Assembly: GCF_022690765.1 (NCBI RefSeq)
Contig: NZ_JALCZA010000038.1
Coordinates: 1-46,265, forward strand
Direction: 5' to 3'
From: Anaeromyxobacter oryzisoli
Lineage (GTDB): Bacteria; Myxococcota; Myxococcia; Myxococcales; Anaeromyxobacteraceae
DNA: 46,265 nucleotides
Under the pieces are notes generated by a model, which was not told the origin of the DNA, made no database searches, and saw only the letters and a program-made list of their open reading frames with translations. The translations under genes were made by a program, and so were the position numbers. Shown piece by piece: positions 31,798 to 40,244 of the stretch (its first letter is position 1; every line of letters begins with the position of its first letter).

Positions 31798-32745
31798 ATG
31801 CCCGCCGCGCCGCTGCGCGCGCTCCGCAACCCCGGGGATCGCGCCTGGAGCGCGCTGCTCATGGTCCTCGGCGGCGCGCTCCTCGCGGTGGCGGGGATCA
31901 TCGTCCTCGCCCTGTGGGACGTGGCGCGCCCGCTCGGGGGCGTCGTCTCCCTCAAGCAGTTCGTCACCGGGCAGGAGTGGGACCCGACGTCGGACGCGTT
32001 CGGCGCGCTCGCCTTCGTCTACGGCACCGTGGTGACGAGCCTCGTCGCCGTCGTGGTGGCGGTGCCGGTGTCGGTCGGGCTCGGGATCTTCCTCGTCGAG
32101 ATGGCCCCGGCCCGCGTCCGGCCGGTGGTCTCGTTCCTCATCGAGACGCTCGCCGCGATCCCCAGCGTCGTGTACGGGCTGTGGGGGCTGTTCGTGCTCG
32201 TCCCCTGGCTCCGGACCTCCGTCGAGCCGCTGCTCGGCCGCGCGCTCGGGTTCCTCCCGCTCTTCCAGGGGCCGCCCATCGGCCTCGGCTACCTCGCGGC
32301 CGGCCTGATCCTCGCCGTGATGATCCTCCCGACGATCGCCTCGATCACCATCGAGGTCCTGAGGACCGTCCCCTCCACGCTGCGGGAGGGGGCGTACGGG
32401 CTCGGCGCGACGCGCTGGGAGGCGATCCGGATGGCGGTGCTCCCCTACGCGCGGAGCGGGATCGTGGGCGGCGCGCTCCTCGGACTCGGGCGCGCGCTCG
32501 GCGAGACCATGGCGGTCACGATGGTGATCGGGAACTCGCCCACCATCCAGACCTCCCTGTTCGCGCCCGGGTACACCCTCCCGTCGGTCATCGCCAACGA
32601 GTTCGCGGAGGCGACGGGGGAGGTGCACACCGCGGCGCTCGCGGGGCTCGGGCTGGTCCTCTTCGGGCTCACGGTGATCCTGAACGCGCTGGCGCGCCTC
32701 CTCGTCCAGGCGGTGGGGCGCGGGCCCGCCATGGGGCGGCCATGA
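31798..32745 (+). CDS. pstC: Phosphate ABC transporter permease PstC
   Basis: The protein has about 315 residues from ATG 31798, six membrane helices, and the permease EAA-type loop (LREGAYGLGATRWEAIRMAVLP followed by GRALGETMAV). The early loop with ISVVYGLWG-like sequence (IPSVVYGLWGLFVL) is typical of PstC. A TTG at 31750 gives 331 residues with a 17-base overlap with pstS; I cannot decide between them. The stop overlaps the pstA start. Confidence 0.96.
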   Translation: MPAAPLRALRNPGDRAWSALLMVLGGALLAVAGIIVLALWDVARPLGGVVSLKQFVTGQEWDPTSDAFGALAFVYGTVVTSLVAVVVAVPVSVGLGIFLVEMAPARVRPVVSFLIETLAAIPSVVYGLWGLFVLVPWLRTSVEPLLGRALGFLPLFQGPPIGLGYLAAGLILAVMILPTIASITIEVLRTVPSTLREGAYGLGATRWEAIRMAVLPYARSGIVGGALLGLGRALGETMAVTMVIGNSPTIQTSLFAPGYTLPSVIANEFAEATGEVHTAALAGLGLVLFGLTVILNALARLLVQAVGRGPAMGRP

Positions 32746-33590
32746 GCAGCGCCCTCGTCCGCCGTCGGGCGGTTGACCGGCTCATGACGGCGCTCGCCGC
32801 GGTGGCGGTCGCGGTCGCCCTGGTGCCCCTCGCCTCGGTGCTCTGGCTCGTCGTCTCGCGCGGCGCGGCGGGGCTCTCGTGGGCGTTCTTCACGCACCTC
32901 CCGACGCCTGTCGGCGAGCCGGGCGGCGGGATCGGGAACGCGCTGGTGGGGACGCTCTACCTCGTCGGCCTCGCCTGCCTCATCGGGCTGCCGGTGGGGA
33001 TCGGCGCGGGCGTGTACCTCGCGGAGCGCGGCGACTCGCCGATCGGCCGCGGGATCCGGTTCACGGCCGACGTGCTCTCCGGCGTCCCGTCGATCGTCGT
33101 CGGCGTCGTCGCCTACGGCCTCATCGTCGTGCCGATGAAGCGGTTCTCGGCGATCGCCGGCGCGGTCGCCCTCGCCATCCTCATGGTGCCGACCCTCGCG
33201 CGGAGCACCGAGGAGCTCGTCCGGCTCGTCCCGGGCGCGCTCCGCGAGGCGTCGCTCGCGCTCGGCGTCCCGGAGTGGAAGACGAGCCTGCGGGTCGTGC
33301 TGCGCACCGCCCTCGGCGGCATCGTCACCGCGGTGCTGATCGCCGTCGCCCGCGCGGCGGGGGAGACCGCGCCGCTGCTCTTCACCGCCCTCAACAACCA
33401 GTACTGGAACCTGAAGCCCGACCAGCCCACCGCCTCCCTCACCGTGCAGATCTTCAACTACGCGATCAGCCCCTACGAGGACTGGCACGCCAAGGCGTGG
33501 ACCGCCGCGCTCGTGCTGCTCCTGCTCGTCGGTTCCCTGAACCTCCTCGCCCGGTTCCTCTCGCGGAGCCGCCTCCGGAGCCAGCGATGA
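32742..33590 (+). CDS. pstA: Phosphate ABC transporter permease PstA
   Basis: The 282-residue protein has six membrane helices and the PstA pattern: [53 protein letters not shown] (EAA loop) and [15 protein letters not shown]. It pairs with PstC to form the membrane channel. ATG 32742 overlaps the pstC stop as ATGA. Confidence 0.97.
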   Translation: MSSALVRRRAVDRLMTALAAVAVAVALVPLASVLWLVVSRGAAGLSWAFFTHLPTPVGEPGGGIGNALVGTLYLVGLACLIGLPVGIGAGVYLAERGDSPIGRGIRFTADVLSGVPSIVVGVVAYGLIVVPMKRFSAIAGAVALAILMVPTLARSTEELVRLVPGALREASLALGVPEWKTSLRVVLRTALGGIVTAVLIAVARAAGETAPLLFTALNNQYWNLKPDQPTASLTVQIFNYAISPYEDWHAKAWTAALVLLLLVGSLNLLARFLSRSRLRSQR

Positions 33591-34345
33591 GCGCCCCCGC
33601 GAAGCTCACCGCCGTGGACCTCCACGCCTTCTTCCGCGGCACGGAGGTGCTCCGGGACGTGTCGCTCGAGATCCCGCCGCTCTCGGTGACGGCGATCATC
33701 GGCCCGTCCGGCTGCGGGAAGTCCACGTTCCTGCGCTGCCTGAACCGGATGCACGAGCTCACGCCCGGCGCGCACGCCACGGGCCGGATCGAGCTCGACG
33801 GCCAGGACGTCTACGGCCGCGACGTGGATCCGGTGCACCTGCGCCGGCGGGTCGGGATGGTGTTCCAGCGCCCGAACCCGTTCCCCACCATGTCGATCTT
33901 CGACAATGTCGCGGCGGGCCTGCGGCTGAACCGGATCCGCGGCGATCACGAGGCCAGCGTGGAGCGGTGCCTCCGGCAGGCCGCCCTCTGGGACGAGGTG
34001 AAGGATCGCCTCGGCGCGAGCGCGCTCGGCCTCTCCGGCGGCCAGCAGCAGCGGCTCTGCATCGCGCGGGCGCTCGCGGTCGAGCCGGAGGTGCTGCTCA
34101 TGGACGAGCCGGCGAGCGCCCTCGATCCCATCGCGACCGCGAAGATCGAGGACCTCATCCACGAGCTCAAGACCCGCTATACCATCGCGATCGTCACCCA
34201 CAACATGCAGCAGGCCGCCCGGGTCTCGGATCGGACCGCCTTCTTCTACATGGGCGACCTCGTGGAGGTCGGGCCGACCGAGCAGATCTTCACGACCCCG
34301 CGCGAGCAACGGACCGAGGATTACGTCACGGGCAAGTTCGGGTGA
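33587..34345 (+). CDS. pstB: Phosphate ABC transporter ATPase PstB
   Basis: The 252-residue ATPase has Walker [11 protein letters not shown] loop FQRPNPFP, signature LSGGQQQR, Walker [14 protein letters not shown] and H loop [12 protein letters not shown]. The HNMQQA and NPFPMS-like ([12 protein letters not shown]) stretches are specific to PstB. ATG 33587 overlaps the pstA stop. Confidence 0.98.
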   Translation: MSAPAKLTAVDLHAFFRGTEVLRDVSLEIPPLSVTAIIGPSGCGKSTFLRCLNRMHELTPGAHATGRIELDGQDVYGRDVDPVHLRRRVGMVFQRPNPFPTMSIFDNVAAGLRLNRIRGDHEASVERCLRQAALWDEVKDRLGASALGLSGGQQQRLCIARALAVEPEVLLMDEPASALDPIATAKIEDLIHELKTRYTIAIVTHNMQQAARVSDRTAFFYMGDLVEVGPTEQIFTTPREQRTEDYVTGKFG

Positions 34346-34412
34346 GCGGCCGCGAGGCGAACGCGGCCCGCTCGGCCCGCGGAGCCACGCACCGGCAGGG
34401 GGTATCGACGCC

Positions 34413-35114
34413 ATGACACCGACGCACACCGACAAGTCGTACGAGGCGGAGCTCAGCGGCCTCCGCGACCGGCTCCTCGAGATGGGGGGGCTGGTCGAGC
34501 GGGCGATCGACGCGAGCGTGCGGGCGATCACGGAGCGCGACACCGCGCTCGCGCAGTCCGTCAAGACCGGCGACCGCGAGATCAACCGGATGGAGGTGGA
34601 GATCGACAACGGCTGCCGCCGGATCCTCGCGCTCCGGCAGCCGGCGGCGTCCGACCTGCGCTTCATCACGACCGCGCTCAAGATCGTCACCGACCTCGAG
34701 CGGATGGGCGACCTGGCCGTCAACATCGCCGAGCGGGCCATGGAGCTCAACCAGACGCCGCCGGTCGCGCCGATGCACGATCTCTCGAAGCTCGCCGATC
34801 TCTCCGAGGCGCAGCTCAAGAAGGCCCTCGACGCGTTCGTGACCCACGACGTCGAGGAGGCCGAGGAGGTCATGCACCGCGACGACCTCCTCGACGCGCT
34901 CTACCTCAAGATCTTCAACGACCTCCTCGCGATCATGATGGAGGACTCGCGGCAGATCCGGCGCGCGACGGCCATCATGTTCGCGGCGAAGCACCTGGAG
35001 CGCTTCGGCGATCACGCCACGAACCTCGCCGAGATGGTCGTCTACATGGTGCGCGGCACGGACGTCCGGCACCCGCGCAGCCGTGGCGAGGACGTGCCGC
35101 CTCACCAGGCGTAG
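34413..35114 (+). CDS. phoU: Phosphate signalling protein PhoU
   Basis: The 233-residue protein is two three-helix bundles with the PhoU signatures ERDTALAQSVKTGDREINRM, DLRFITTALKIVTDLERMGD and AAKHLERFGDHATNLAE. The two E(R)MGD/ERFGDH motifs bind metal. It keeps the PhoR/PhoB pathway off when phosphate is plentiful. A GGGGGTA ribosome site precedes it. It is convergent with the next gene with only seven bases between; a 5-bp hairpin (35114-35128) spans both stops. Confidence 0.96.
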   Translation: MTPTHTDKSYEAELSGLRDRLLEMGGLVERAIDASVRAITERDTALAQSVKTGDREINRMEVEIDNGCRRILALRQPAASDLRFITTALKIVTDLERMGDLAVNIAERAMELNQTPPVAPMHDLSKLADLSEAQLKKALDAFVTHDVEEAEEVMHRDDLLDALYLKIFNDLLAIMMEDSRQIRRATAIMFAAKHLERFGDHATNLAEMVVYMVRGTDVRHPRSRGEDVPPHQA

Positions 35115-35121
35115 CGGTCGG

Positions 35122-35754
35122 TCACCGCCCGCCCGCGGCGCCCGTCCCCGTCGCCGGTCCGCCGGCCGGCGCCGCCGGCTGGCTCACGCCGCCGCCGGGC
35201 GAGGCCGTGCCGGGCCCCGCCGCTCCGGCCGCCCCGCTGCCCGTACCACCGGGGACGGTCGTCGCTCCGCTGGCGGGAGGCGTCACGCCGGTCGTCCCCG
35301 GCGCCGCCGCGCCCGCTCCGCTCGAGCCGACTCCGGTGCCCGTGCCGACTCCGGTGGTCGTGCCGGTGCCGGTCATGCCGGTGCCGGTGCCGGTGCCCGT
35401 GGCCGTCCCGGTGCCCGTCGTCGCGCCGGTTCCGGTCGTCCCGGGGACCACGCACCGGACGGCGCCGGTGGTCGCCGCGGAGCTACCCGTGCTGCCCGCC
35501 GTCGCGCCCGTCCCCGCGGCGAGCCCGGTGTCCGGGACCATCCCAGGTGGACAGGATTCGGCCGTCGTGCCGGTGCCGCCCCCGGGCGGGGCGGTGGGGG
35601 TGGCTCCCGTCCCCGGCACCGAGCCGACGCCGCTCGAGCCGGGCACCCCCGGCATGCCGGTCGAGCTGGGGGAGCCGGTCCCGCTGGTCCCCGCCTGCGC
35701 AAGCACCAACGCGGGCAGGGCGGCGAGCGCCGCCTGCACGAGTCGCCTGGTCAT
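35122..35754 (-). CDS. Secreted Gly/Thr-rich low-complexity protein
   Basis: The 210-residue protein has a signal peptide (MTRRLVQAALAALPALVLAQ) and then almost only Gly, Thr, Ser, Pro, Ala and Val, with a run of GTG(T/M) units near the middle that is encoded by a hexanucleotide tandem repeat (35330-35420). Two Cys residues interrupt the low-complexity sequence (ESCPPGM and VRCVVPG). No fold is recognisable; it may be a surface or matrix protein. The frame is supported by the signal peptide and the absence of stops, but low-complexity GC-rich frames can be spurious. Confidence 0.6.
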   Translation of the reverse strand: MTRRLVQAALAALPALVLAQAGTSGTGSPSSTGMPGVPGSSGVGSVPGTGATPTAPPGGGTGTTAESCPPGMVPDTGLAAGTGATAGSTGSSAATTGAVRCVVPGTTGTGATTGTGTATGTGTGTGMTGTGTTTGVGTGTGVGSSGAGAAAPGTTGVTPPASGATTVPGGTGSGAAGAAGPGTASPGGGVSQPAAPAGGPATGTGAAGGR

Positions 35755-35841
35755 GGTGACCTCCGCTGGAACCGATGCGCATCGCGCCACGCCCGGGCCT
35801 GGATGGCGGCACGCGGCGGCGGGCCGGGACCCGGCGCCGGC

Positions 35842-36447
35842 TCAGGCGACGAGGAGGCGGGCCGCGAGGCCGGCGAAGACGCCGAGGAGCGCGCCGGCGC
35901 CGACGTCGAGCGGGTAGTGGGCCCCGAGGTACACGCGCGACAGGCCGATGCCCACCGCGAGGAGCAGCGCCGCGGGGCCGACGCCGTGCGGCTCTCCCGC
36001 GAGCGCGACCGCCACGCCGAACGCGGCGGAGGTGTGCCCGGACGGGAACGAGAACTGGTCCGGGTTCTCGGCGAGCGCCTCGAAGCCGCCGATGGCGCTG
36101 TCCGGCCGGGCGCGGGTGAGGCTCCGCTTCAAGGTCTGGGAGAAGACCGTCGCGAGGGTCGCGCCGGCGCCGATCCGGAGCCCGACGTGGACGCCGCGCG
36201 GCGTGAAGGTGGCGAGGCACGCGAGGCCCAGCACCGTCCAGCTCTTGCCGTCGCCGAGCGCGGTCAGCGTGCGCGCGATGGCGGTGCGCCAGGGGTTGCG
36301 AAAGCGCTGGACCGAGACGAGGAGCGCCTCGTCGAACGAGAGGAGGCGCTGCAGGCGTCCCCCGCGGACGACGACGGGGCGCCCCTCGGCGTCGAGCGCG
36401 ATCGCCCCCTCCGCGAGCTCCAGCCCTGGATCCGTCGTCTTGCTCAT
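35842..36447 (-). CDS. PAP2-family phosphatase
   Basis: The 201-residue membrane protein has the three PAP2 motifs: KRSLTRARPD, FPSGHTS and SRVYLGAHYPLDV, with about five helices. Such enzymes remove phosphate from lipid phosphates such as undecaprenyl diphosphate or phosphatidate on the periplasmic side. The N terminus (about 35 residues) is an extra cytoplasmic segment. Its start overlaps the stop of the upstream NlpC/P60-like gene by four bases, so both are probably coexpressed. Confidence 0.93.
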   Translation of the reverse strand: MSKTTDPGLELAEGAIALDAEGRPVVVRGGRLQRLLSFDEALLVSVQRFRNPWRTAIARTLTALGDGKSWTVLGLACLATFTPRGVHVGLRIGAGATLATVFSQTLKRSLTRARPDSAIGGFEALAENPDQFSFPSGHTSAAFGVAVALAGEPHGVGPAALLLAVGIGLSRVYLGAHYPLDVGAGALLGVFAGLAARLLVA

Positions 36448-37262
36448 CGCGTCGCACGGTGGCGCGCGCGGACGTCATCCGCGCGGCTCACCTGCAACGT
36501 TCGCGTGAACTCCCCCGTCAGCAACTCCCCGAAGGCGGCGAAGAGCTCGCCCGCCAGGTACCTCGTCCCGCGGGGATCCCGGCGACGCAGGATCCGCAGC
36601 CGGCCGTTCGCGTCGGGATCCGACGGGTGCGCGAGATCCATCTGGATGCGCTCGATGCGCCCGCCGCGGTGCAGCATCGTCACGACGTCCCCGTCCACCG
36701 CCTCCACGAGCGCGACGTGGCTGTAGGGATCGTCGAGCCGTCCGTTGCGGTTCCGGTCGTAGGTGTCGTGGAAGAAGGCGAGGTCGCCCGGGCGCGGCCG
36801 CGTCACCGGGCGGCTCGCGTCGTGGAGCGACTCGGAGCGCGAGCGGCGGGGGCCGAGCTGGACCACCACGCCGGCGGCCCGGTAGGCGGCGAGCACGTAC
36901 CCGGAGCAGTCGAGGGCGGGGCGGGTCCCGAGCCGCCCCCGGGCGGCGTCGAGGATGCGTGCGCGGAGCGCGTCGAGGAGCGGAGCCTCCGGGGTGGCCA
37001 CCTCGCCGCCGGCGCGGTCGGCCTCGTCCTCGCCGGCGGCCCGTTCGGCCTCGGCCGGGGCGTCGGGCCGCGTCCGGTCGCCGCCCTCCGGCGACGCGTC
37101 CGCGCCCGGGGCGCTCGCCGGCCCACCATGGACGGTCTCGGCAGGGACCTCGGGCGCGCCGGCAGGAGCCGGTCCGGGCTCCGCCTGGGTGGGCCGCGCC
37201 ATCGCACACCCGGTGAGGAGCGCCAGCGCGAGGGCGAGGGGCGCGGAGCGGGATCGGATCAC
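36444..37262 (-). CDS. NlpC/P60-like lipoprotein with Ca-binding-like loop
   Basis: The 272-residue lipoprotein (lipobox LLTGC) has an acidic Pro/Ala linker to about residue 95 and a C-terminal cysteine-peptidase-like domain: LDCSGYVLAAYRAAGV (catalytic Cys), RPGDLAFFHD and YSHVALVEAVDG (catalytic His). NlpC/P60 domains cleave peptidoglycan stem peptides. Between the two motifs is DRNRNGRLDDP, a DxNxxGxxDD loop like those that bind calcium. Coupled to the PAP2 gene downstream; both would act on the envelope. Confidence 0.8.
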   Translation of the reverse strand: MIRSRSAPLALALALLTGCAMARPTQAEPGPAPAGAPEVPAETVHGGPASAPGADASPEGGDRTRPDAPAEAERAAGEDEADRAGGEVATPEAPLLDALRARILDAARGRLGTRPALDCSGYVLAAYRAAGVVVQLGPRRSRSESLHDASRPVTRPRPGDLAFFHDTYDRNRNGRLDDPYSHVALVEAVDGDVVTMLHRGGRIERIQMDLAHPSDPDANGRLRILRRRDPRGTRYLAGELFAAFGELLTGEFTRTLQVSRADDVRARHRATR

Positions 37263-37389
37263 GCGACGCCGAGCTCCGGCGTGGAGCGCACGCGGACGTG
37301 GAGGGACGCGGGCTGGCGGTCCTGCACGCGCGCGACGGGGATCCGGGCTGCGAGCGCGCCGCAGGGCGCCATGGACGTATTGGCGGAGG

Positions 37390-38406
37390 TCATCTCCGGG
37401 CGAGCTCCTGCAAGGGACGAGGGTCCACCATACCGGAAACTTCTCCCGGCGGGGCGAATCCGAGCGCCTGCGCGTGGCGGGCCTGGTCCGCGAGCTGCGC
37501 CGCGAGCGGATCCGAGAGCAGCTCGAGCCGGGAGAAGGCGTCGGCGAGGACCGCGGGCGGGAGCGGCTTGCCGCCGAGCTTGCCGTACGCGGCGTTCACG
37601 GCGGCGAGGAACGCGTCGCGCCGGGCGGTGTATCGGGCGGTGAGCTCCACGTGCGCCCTGAGCAGCGCGTCGATCTCGGGGCGCCGCTCCGCGAGGGCCC
37701 GCCTGGACACGGCGAGCACCGTGGTCGGGAAGCGGCCGCCCGGCCAGAGCGTCCGTTCGTCCACCAGGATCCGCCCGCCGCCCTCCGCGACGAGCCGCGC
37801 GCCCCACGGCTCGGGGACCCACGCGCCGGCCAGCTCGCCGCGGGCGAAGAGCGAGAGGATGTCCGGGTTCGACAGCGGCGTCACGTTCACCTGCCCGGCG
37901 CGATCCCCGATCGCGAGGCCGTGCGCGCGCAGCCAGGTCCGGAGCGCCACGTCCTGCGTGTTCCCGAGCTGGGGCGTCGCGACCCGCCTCCCGGCGAGGT
38001 CCGCCGGCGTCCGGGCGTCGCGGACGACGAGGACCGCGCCGCCCGACGCGGCGCCCGCGACCACGCGGAGCTCCTGGCCGTGGGTGCGGAGGTACGCGAT
38101 CGCCGCGGGCCCGGGGCCGACGTAGGTCGCGTCGAGGTCGCCCGCGAGGAGCGCCTCCATCGCCGCGGGACCGGCGTTGAAGACGCGGGTCACGAGCTTC
38201 CCGCCGAGCGCGCGGGCGAAGGTCCCGTCGTCCACGCCGACGAGCGCCTGGGCGTGCGTGATGTTGGGGAAGTACCCGAGGCGGAGCGGATCGCCCGGCG
38301 CGCCGCCGCGACGGCAGGCGCCGACCGCGAAGGTGGCGACCGCGACGGCGACGCCGATGGCCAGGCCGGCGGCGAGGACGAGGCGGCGCACCCGGGTCGA
38401 GGCCAT
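37390..38406 (-). CDS. ABC substrate-binding protein (sulfonate/nitrate/taurine type)
   Basis: The 338-residue protein has an N-terminal membrane segment with a possible lipobox (VGAC near residue 31) and the SsuA/NMT1-like domain: LRLGYFPNITHAQALVG, FNAGPAAMEALLAGDLDATYVGPGPA, ATPQLGNTQDVALRTWL and GELAGAWVPEPWG. It is the last gene of a three-gene importer operon and starts one base after the permease stop. Ligand could be a sulfonate, nitrate or a related anion. Confidence 0.88.
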   Translation of the reverse strand: MASTRVRRLVLAAGLAIGVAVAVATFAVGACRRGGAPGDPLRLGYFPNITHAQALVGVDDGTFARALGGKLVTRVFNAGPAAMEALLAGDLDATYVGPGPAAIAYLRTHGQELRVVAGAASGGAVLVVRDARTPADLAGRRVATPQLGNTQDVALRTWLRAHGLAIGDRAGQVNVTPLSNPDILSLFARGELAGAWVPEPWGARLVAEGGGRILVDERTLWPGGRFPTTVLAVSRRALAERRPEIDALLRAHVELTARYTARRDAFLAAVNAAYGKLGGKPLPPAVLADAFSRLELLSDPLAAQLADQARHAQALGFAPPGEVSGMVDPRPLQELARR

Positions 38407-38407
38407 G

Positions 38408-39169
38408 TCAGCTCACCTCGACGAGCCCCCAGCGCCGGCGGATCCGGACCTCGAGGAGGCGGAACAGGACCTGATCCACCGCGACGCCGATGGCGACGAT
38501 GCACAGCATGACCCCCATCACCTGCGCCGCGTCGAGCAGCTCGCGCCCCTGCGAGAGGAGCTGGCCGAGGCCGCCCGCGACGAAGAGCAGCTCTCCGGCC
38601 ATGAGCGCGCGCCAGGCGAAGCTCCATCCGAGCTTGAGGCCCGTGAGGATCCCCGGGAGCGCGGCGGGGAGGAGGACGCCGGCGACGAAGCGCGGCCCGT
38701 GGATCCCCAGGGTGCCGGCGGCGCGCAGCAGCACCGGGTCGATCCCCGAGACCCCGTCCTCGGTCGCGATGGCCACCGCGAGGAGCGAGCCCATCACCAC
38801 GACGAAGAGGATCGCGGTCTCGGAGAGGCCGAACCAGAGCACCGCGAGCGGGAGCCAGCAGATGGACGGCAGCGCCTGGAGCCCGAGCACGGCCGGGCGG
38901 AGCGCCCGCTGGACGAGGAGGCTCCGCGCCATCGCGATGCCGAGCGGGACGCCGAGCGCGGCCGAGATCCCGTAGCCCTGGACGAGCCGCCCCAGCGATC
39001 GCGCCGTCGCCGCGCCGAGCCGGCCGTCGGCGGCGAGGCGCCCGACGCTCGCCGTCACGGCGACGGGGCCCGGGAAGAGCCACCGCGGCCAGGGGCCGAA
39101 CCTAGAGAGGAGCTCCCAGAGCAGGAGCGGAGCGACGAGGAGCGCCGTCGTCCGGAGGACGTGTCGCAT
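38408..39169 (-). CDS. ABC transporter permease (SsuC-like)
   Basis: The 253-residue protein has about six membrane helices and the permease signature with the EAA loop RAAGTLGIHGPRFVAGVLLP followed by GILTGLKLGWSFAWRALMAGEL. The GLQALPSICWLPLAVLWFG stretch is characteristic of SsuC/TauC permeases. Its start overlaps the ATPase gene by 68 bases, an unusually long overlap. Confidence 0.92.
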   Translation of the reverse strand: MRHVLRTTALLVAPLLLWELLSRFGPWPRWLFPGPVAVTASVGRLAADGRLGAATARSLGRLVQGYGISAALGVPLGIAMARSLLVQRALRPAVLGLQALPSICWLPLAVLWFGLSETAILFVVVMGSLLAVAIATEDGVSGIDPVLLRAAGTLGIHGPRFVAGVLLPAALPGILTGLKLGWSFAWRALMAGELLFVAGGLGQLLSQGRELLDAAQVMGVMLCIVAIGVAVDQVLFRLLEVRIRRRWGLVEVS

Positions 39170-40025
39170 CGGGTGCCTCCCCGGGCGCCGCCGCCTCGGC
39201 CGCGGCCCGCTCCGCGCGGCGCAGCTCCTCCCGCACCAGGCGCGACATCTCCACGAGCGCCGGATCGTCCGGGTCGCGCGGCCGCGGGAGGTGGACCTCG
39301 AGATCGTGCAGGACGCGCCCGGGTCGCGCGGCCATCACCACGACGCGATCCCCGAGGACCAGCGCCTCGCGCACGTCGTGGGTCACGAACACCACCGTCT
39401 TCCGATCGCGCGTCCAGATCCGCTGGAGCAGCTCGTGCATGTGGCTGCGCGTCTGGGCGTCGAGCGCGGCGAACGGCTCGTCCATGAGGAGCACGGCGGG
39501 ATCCATCGCGAGGGCGCGCGCGAGCTGGACGCGCATCCGCATCCCGCCCGAGAGCTGGTGCGGGAGCGTGTCCTCGAAGCCGTCGAGGTGGACCAGGTGG
39601 ACGTACTCTCGCGCCCGCGCGTCGGCCTCGGCGCGGCCGAGGCCGCGGGAGCGGAGGGCGAAGACGAGGTTCTGCCGCACGGTGAGCCAGGGGAACAGCG
39701 CAGGCTCCTGGAAGACGAGCAGCCGGTCCGGACCGGGGCCGGTCACCTGCACGCCGTCCACCGAGATCCGGCCGCCGCTCGGCGCGATGTGGCCGGCGAG
39801 GGCGTAGAGGAGCGTCGTCTTCCCGCAGCCCGAGGGGCCGACCAGGCACACGAACTCCCCCGAGTGCACGGCGACGTTCACGTCGCGCAGCGCGACCACG
39901 CGGTTCGCGAAGCGGTGCCCGACCCGGAAGACGTCGATCTTGGGGGGACCCAGGCGCGCCGGGTGCGGAACGAGCCGTCCCCGCACCGGTCGGCCCAGGA
40001 GGCGCGCGAGCAGCTCGGTCCACAT
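39102..40025 (-). CDS. ABC transporter ATPase (SsuB-like)
   Basis: The protein has about 307 residues from ATG 40025. Walker A is GPSGCGKTT, signature LSGGMRMRVQLARAL, Walker B VLLMDEPFAALD and H loop FVTHDVREAL. The MDEPFAALDAQTR sequence is usual for sulfonate/nitrate/taurine importers. An acidic Pro-rich C-terminal tail of about 45 residues overlaps the permease gene. An upstream ATG at 40109 would add 28 residues, but the shorter start fits the family. Confidence 0.93.
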   Translation of the reverse strand: MWTELLARLLGRPVRGRLVPHPARLGPPKIDVFRVGHRFANRVVALRDVNVAVHSGEFVCLVGPSGCGKTTLLYALAGHIAPSGGRISVDGVQVTGPGPDRLLVFQEPALFPWLTVRQNLVFALRSRGLGRAEADARAREYVHLVHLDGFEDTLPHQLSGGMRMRVQLARALAMDPAVLLMDEPFAALDAQTRSHMHELLQRIWTRDRKTVVFVTHDVREALVLGDRVVVMAARPGRVLHDLEVHLPRPRDPDDPALVEMSRLVREELRRAERAAAEAAAPGEAPDATRPPDDGAPRRSAPALGAPL

Positions 40026-40140
40026 GCGCAGAGAATGTGCGATCCCGTGCGCCTGGCGGCCTGCCCGGAAGCCCGGTATGTGGCTTGGGCGGCCCGCGCG
40101 GGGCCGCATGGGAGAATGGGCGGCGCTGGGCTGGACAGGG

Positions 40141-40182
40141 CCTCGGGCCTCGGACCTCGGACCTCGGACCTCGGGCCCCGGG
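40141..40182. repeat. Six tandem 7-bp repeats (CCTCGGA/G)
   Basis: Units of CCTCGGG or CCTCGGA follow one another from 40141, with the last unit CCCCGGG. The array lies in the 219-base gap upstream of the ABC importer operon, which contains no gene. Confidence 0.85.
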
Positions 40183-40244
40183 TCGCGAGAGCGTCGATCT
40201 CGTGACGGACGGATCCGGGTCGCTCCTCCGCCTGAAGCCCGAAG

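Noticed and set aside
37438-37452. Possible degenerate copy of the dispersed repeat (AAACTTCTCCCGGCG) in the substrate-binding protein gene
   Set aside because: It encodes ordinary C-terminal residues and differs at several positions; likely chance.
40141-40182. CRISPR-like array
   Set aside because: Units are 7 bases with no spacers; a simple tandem repeat.
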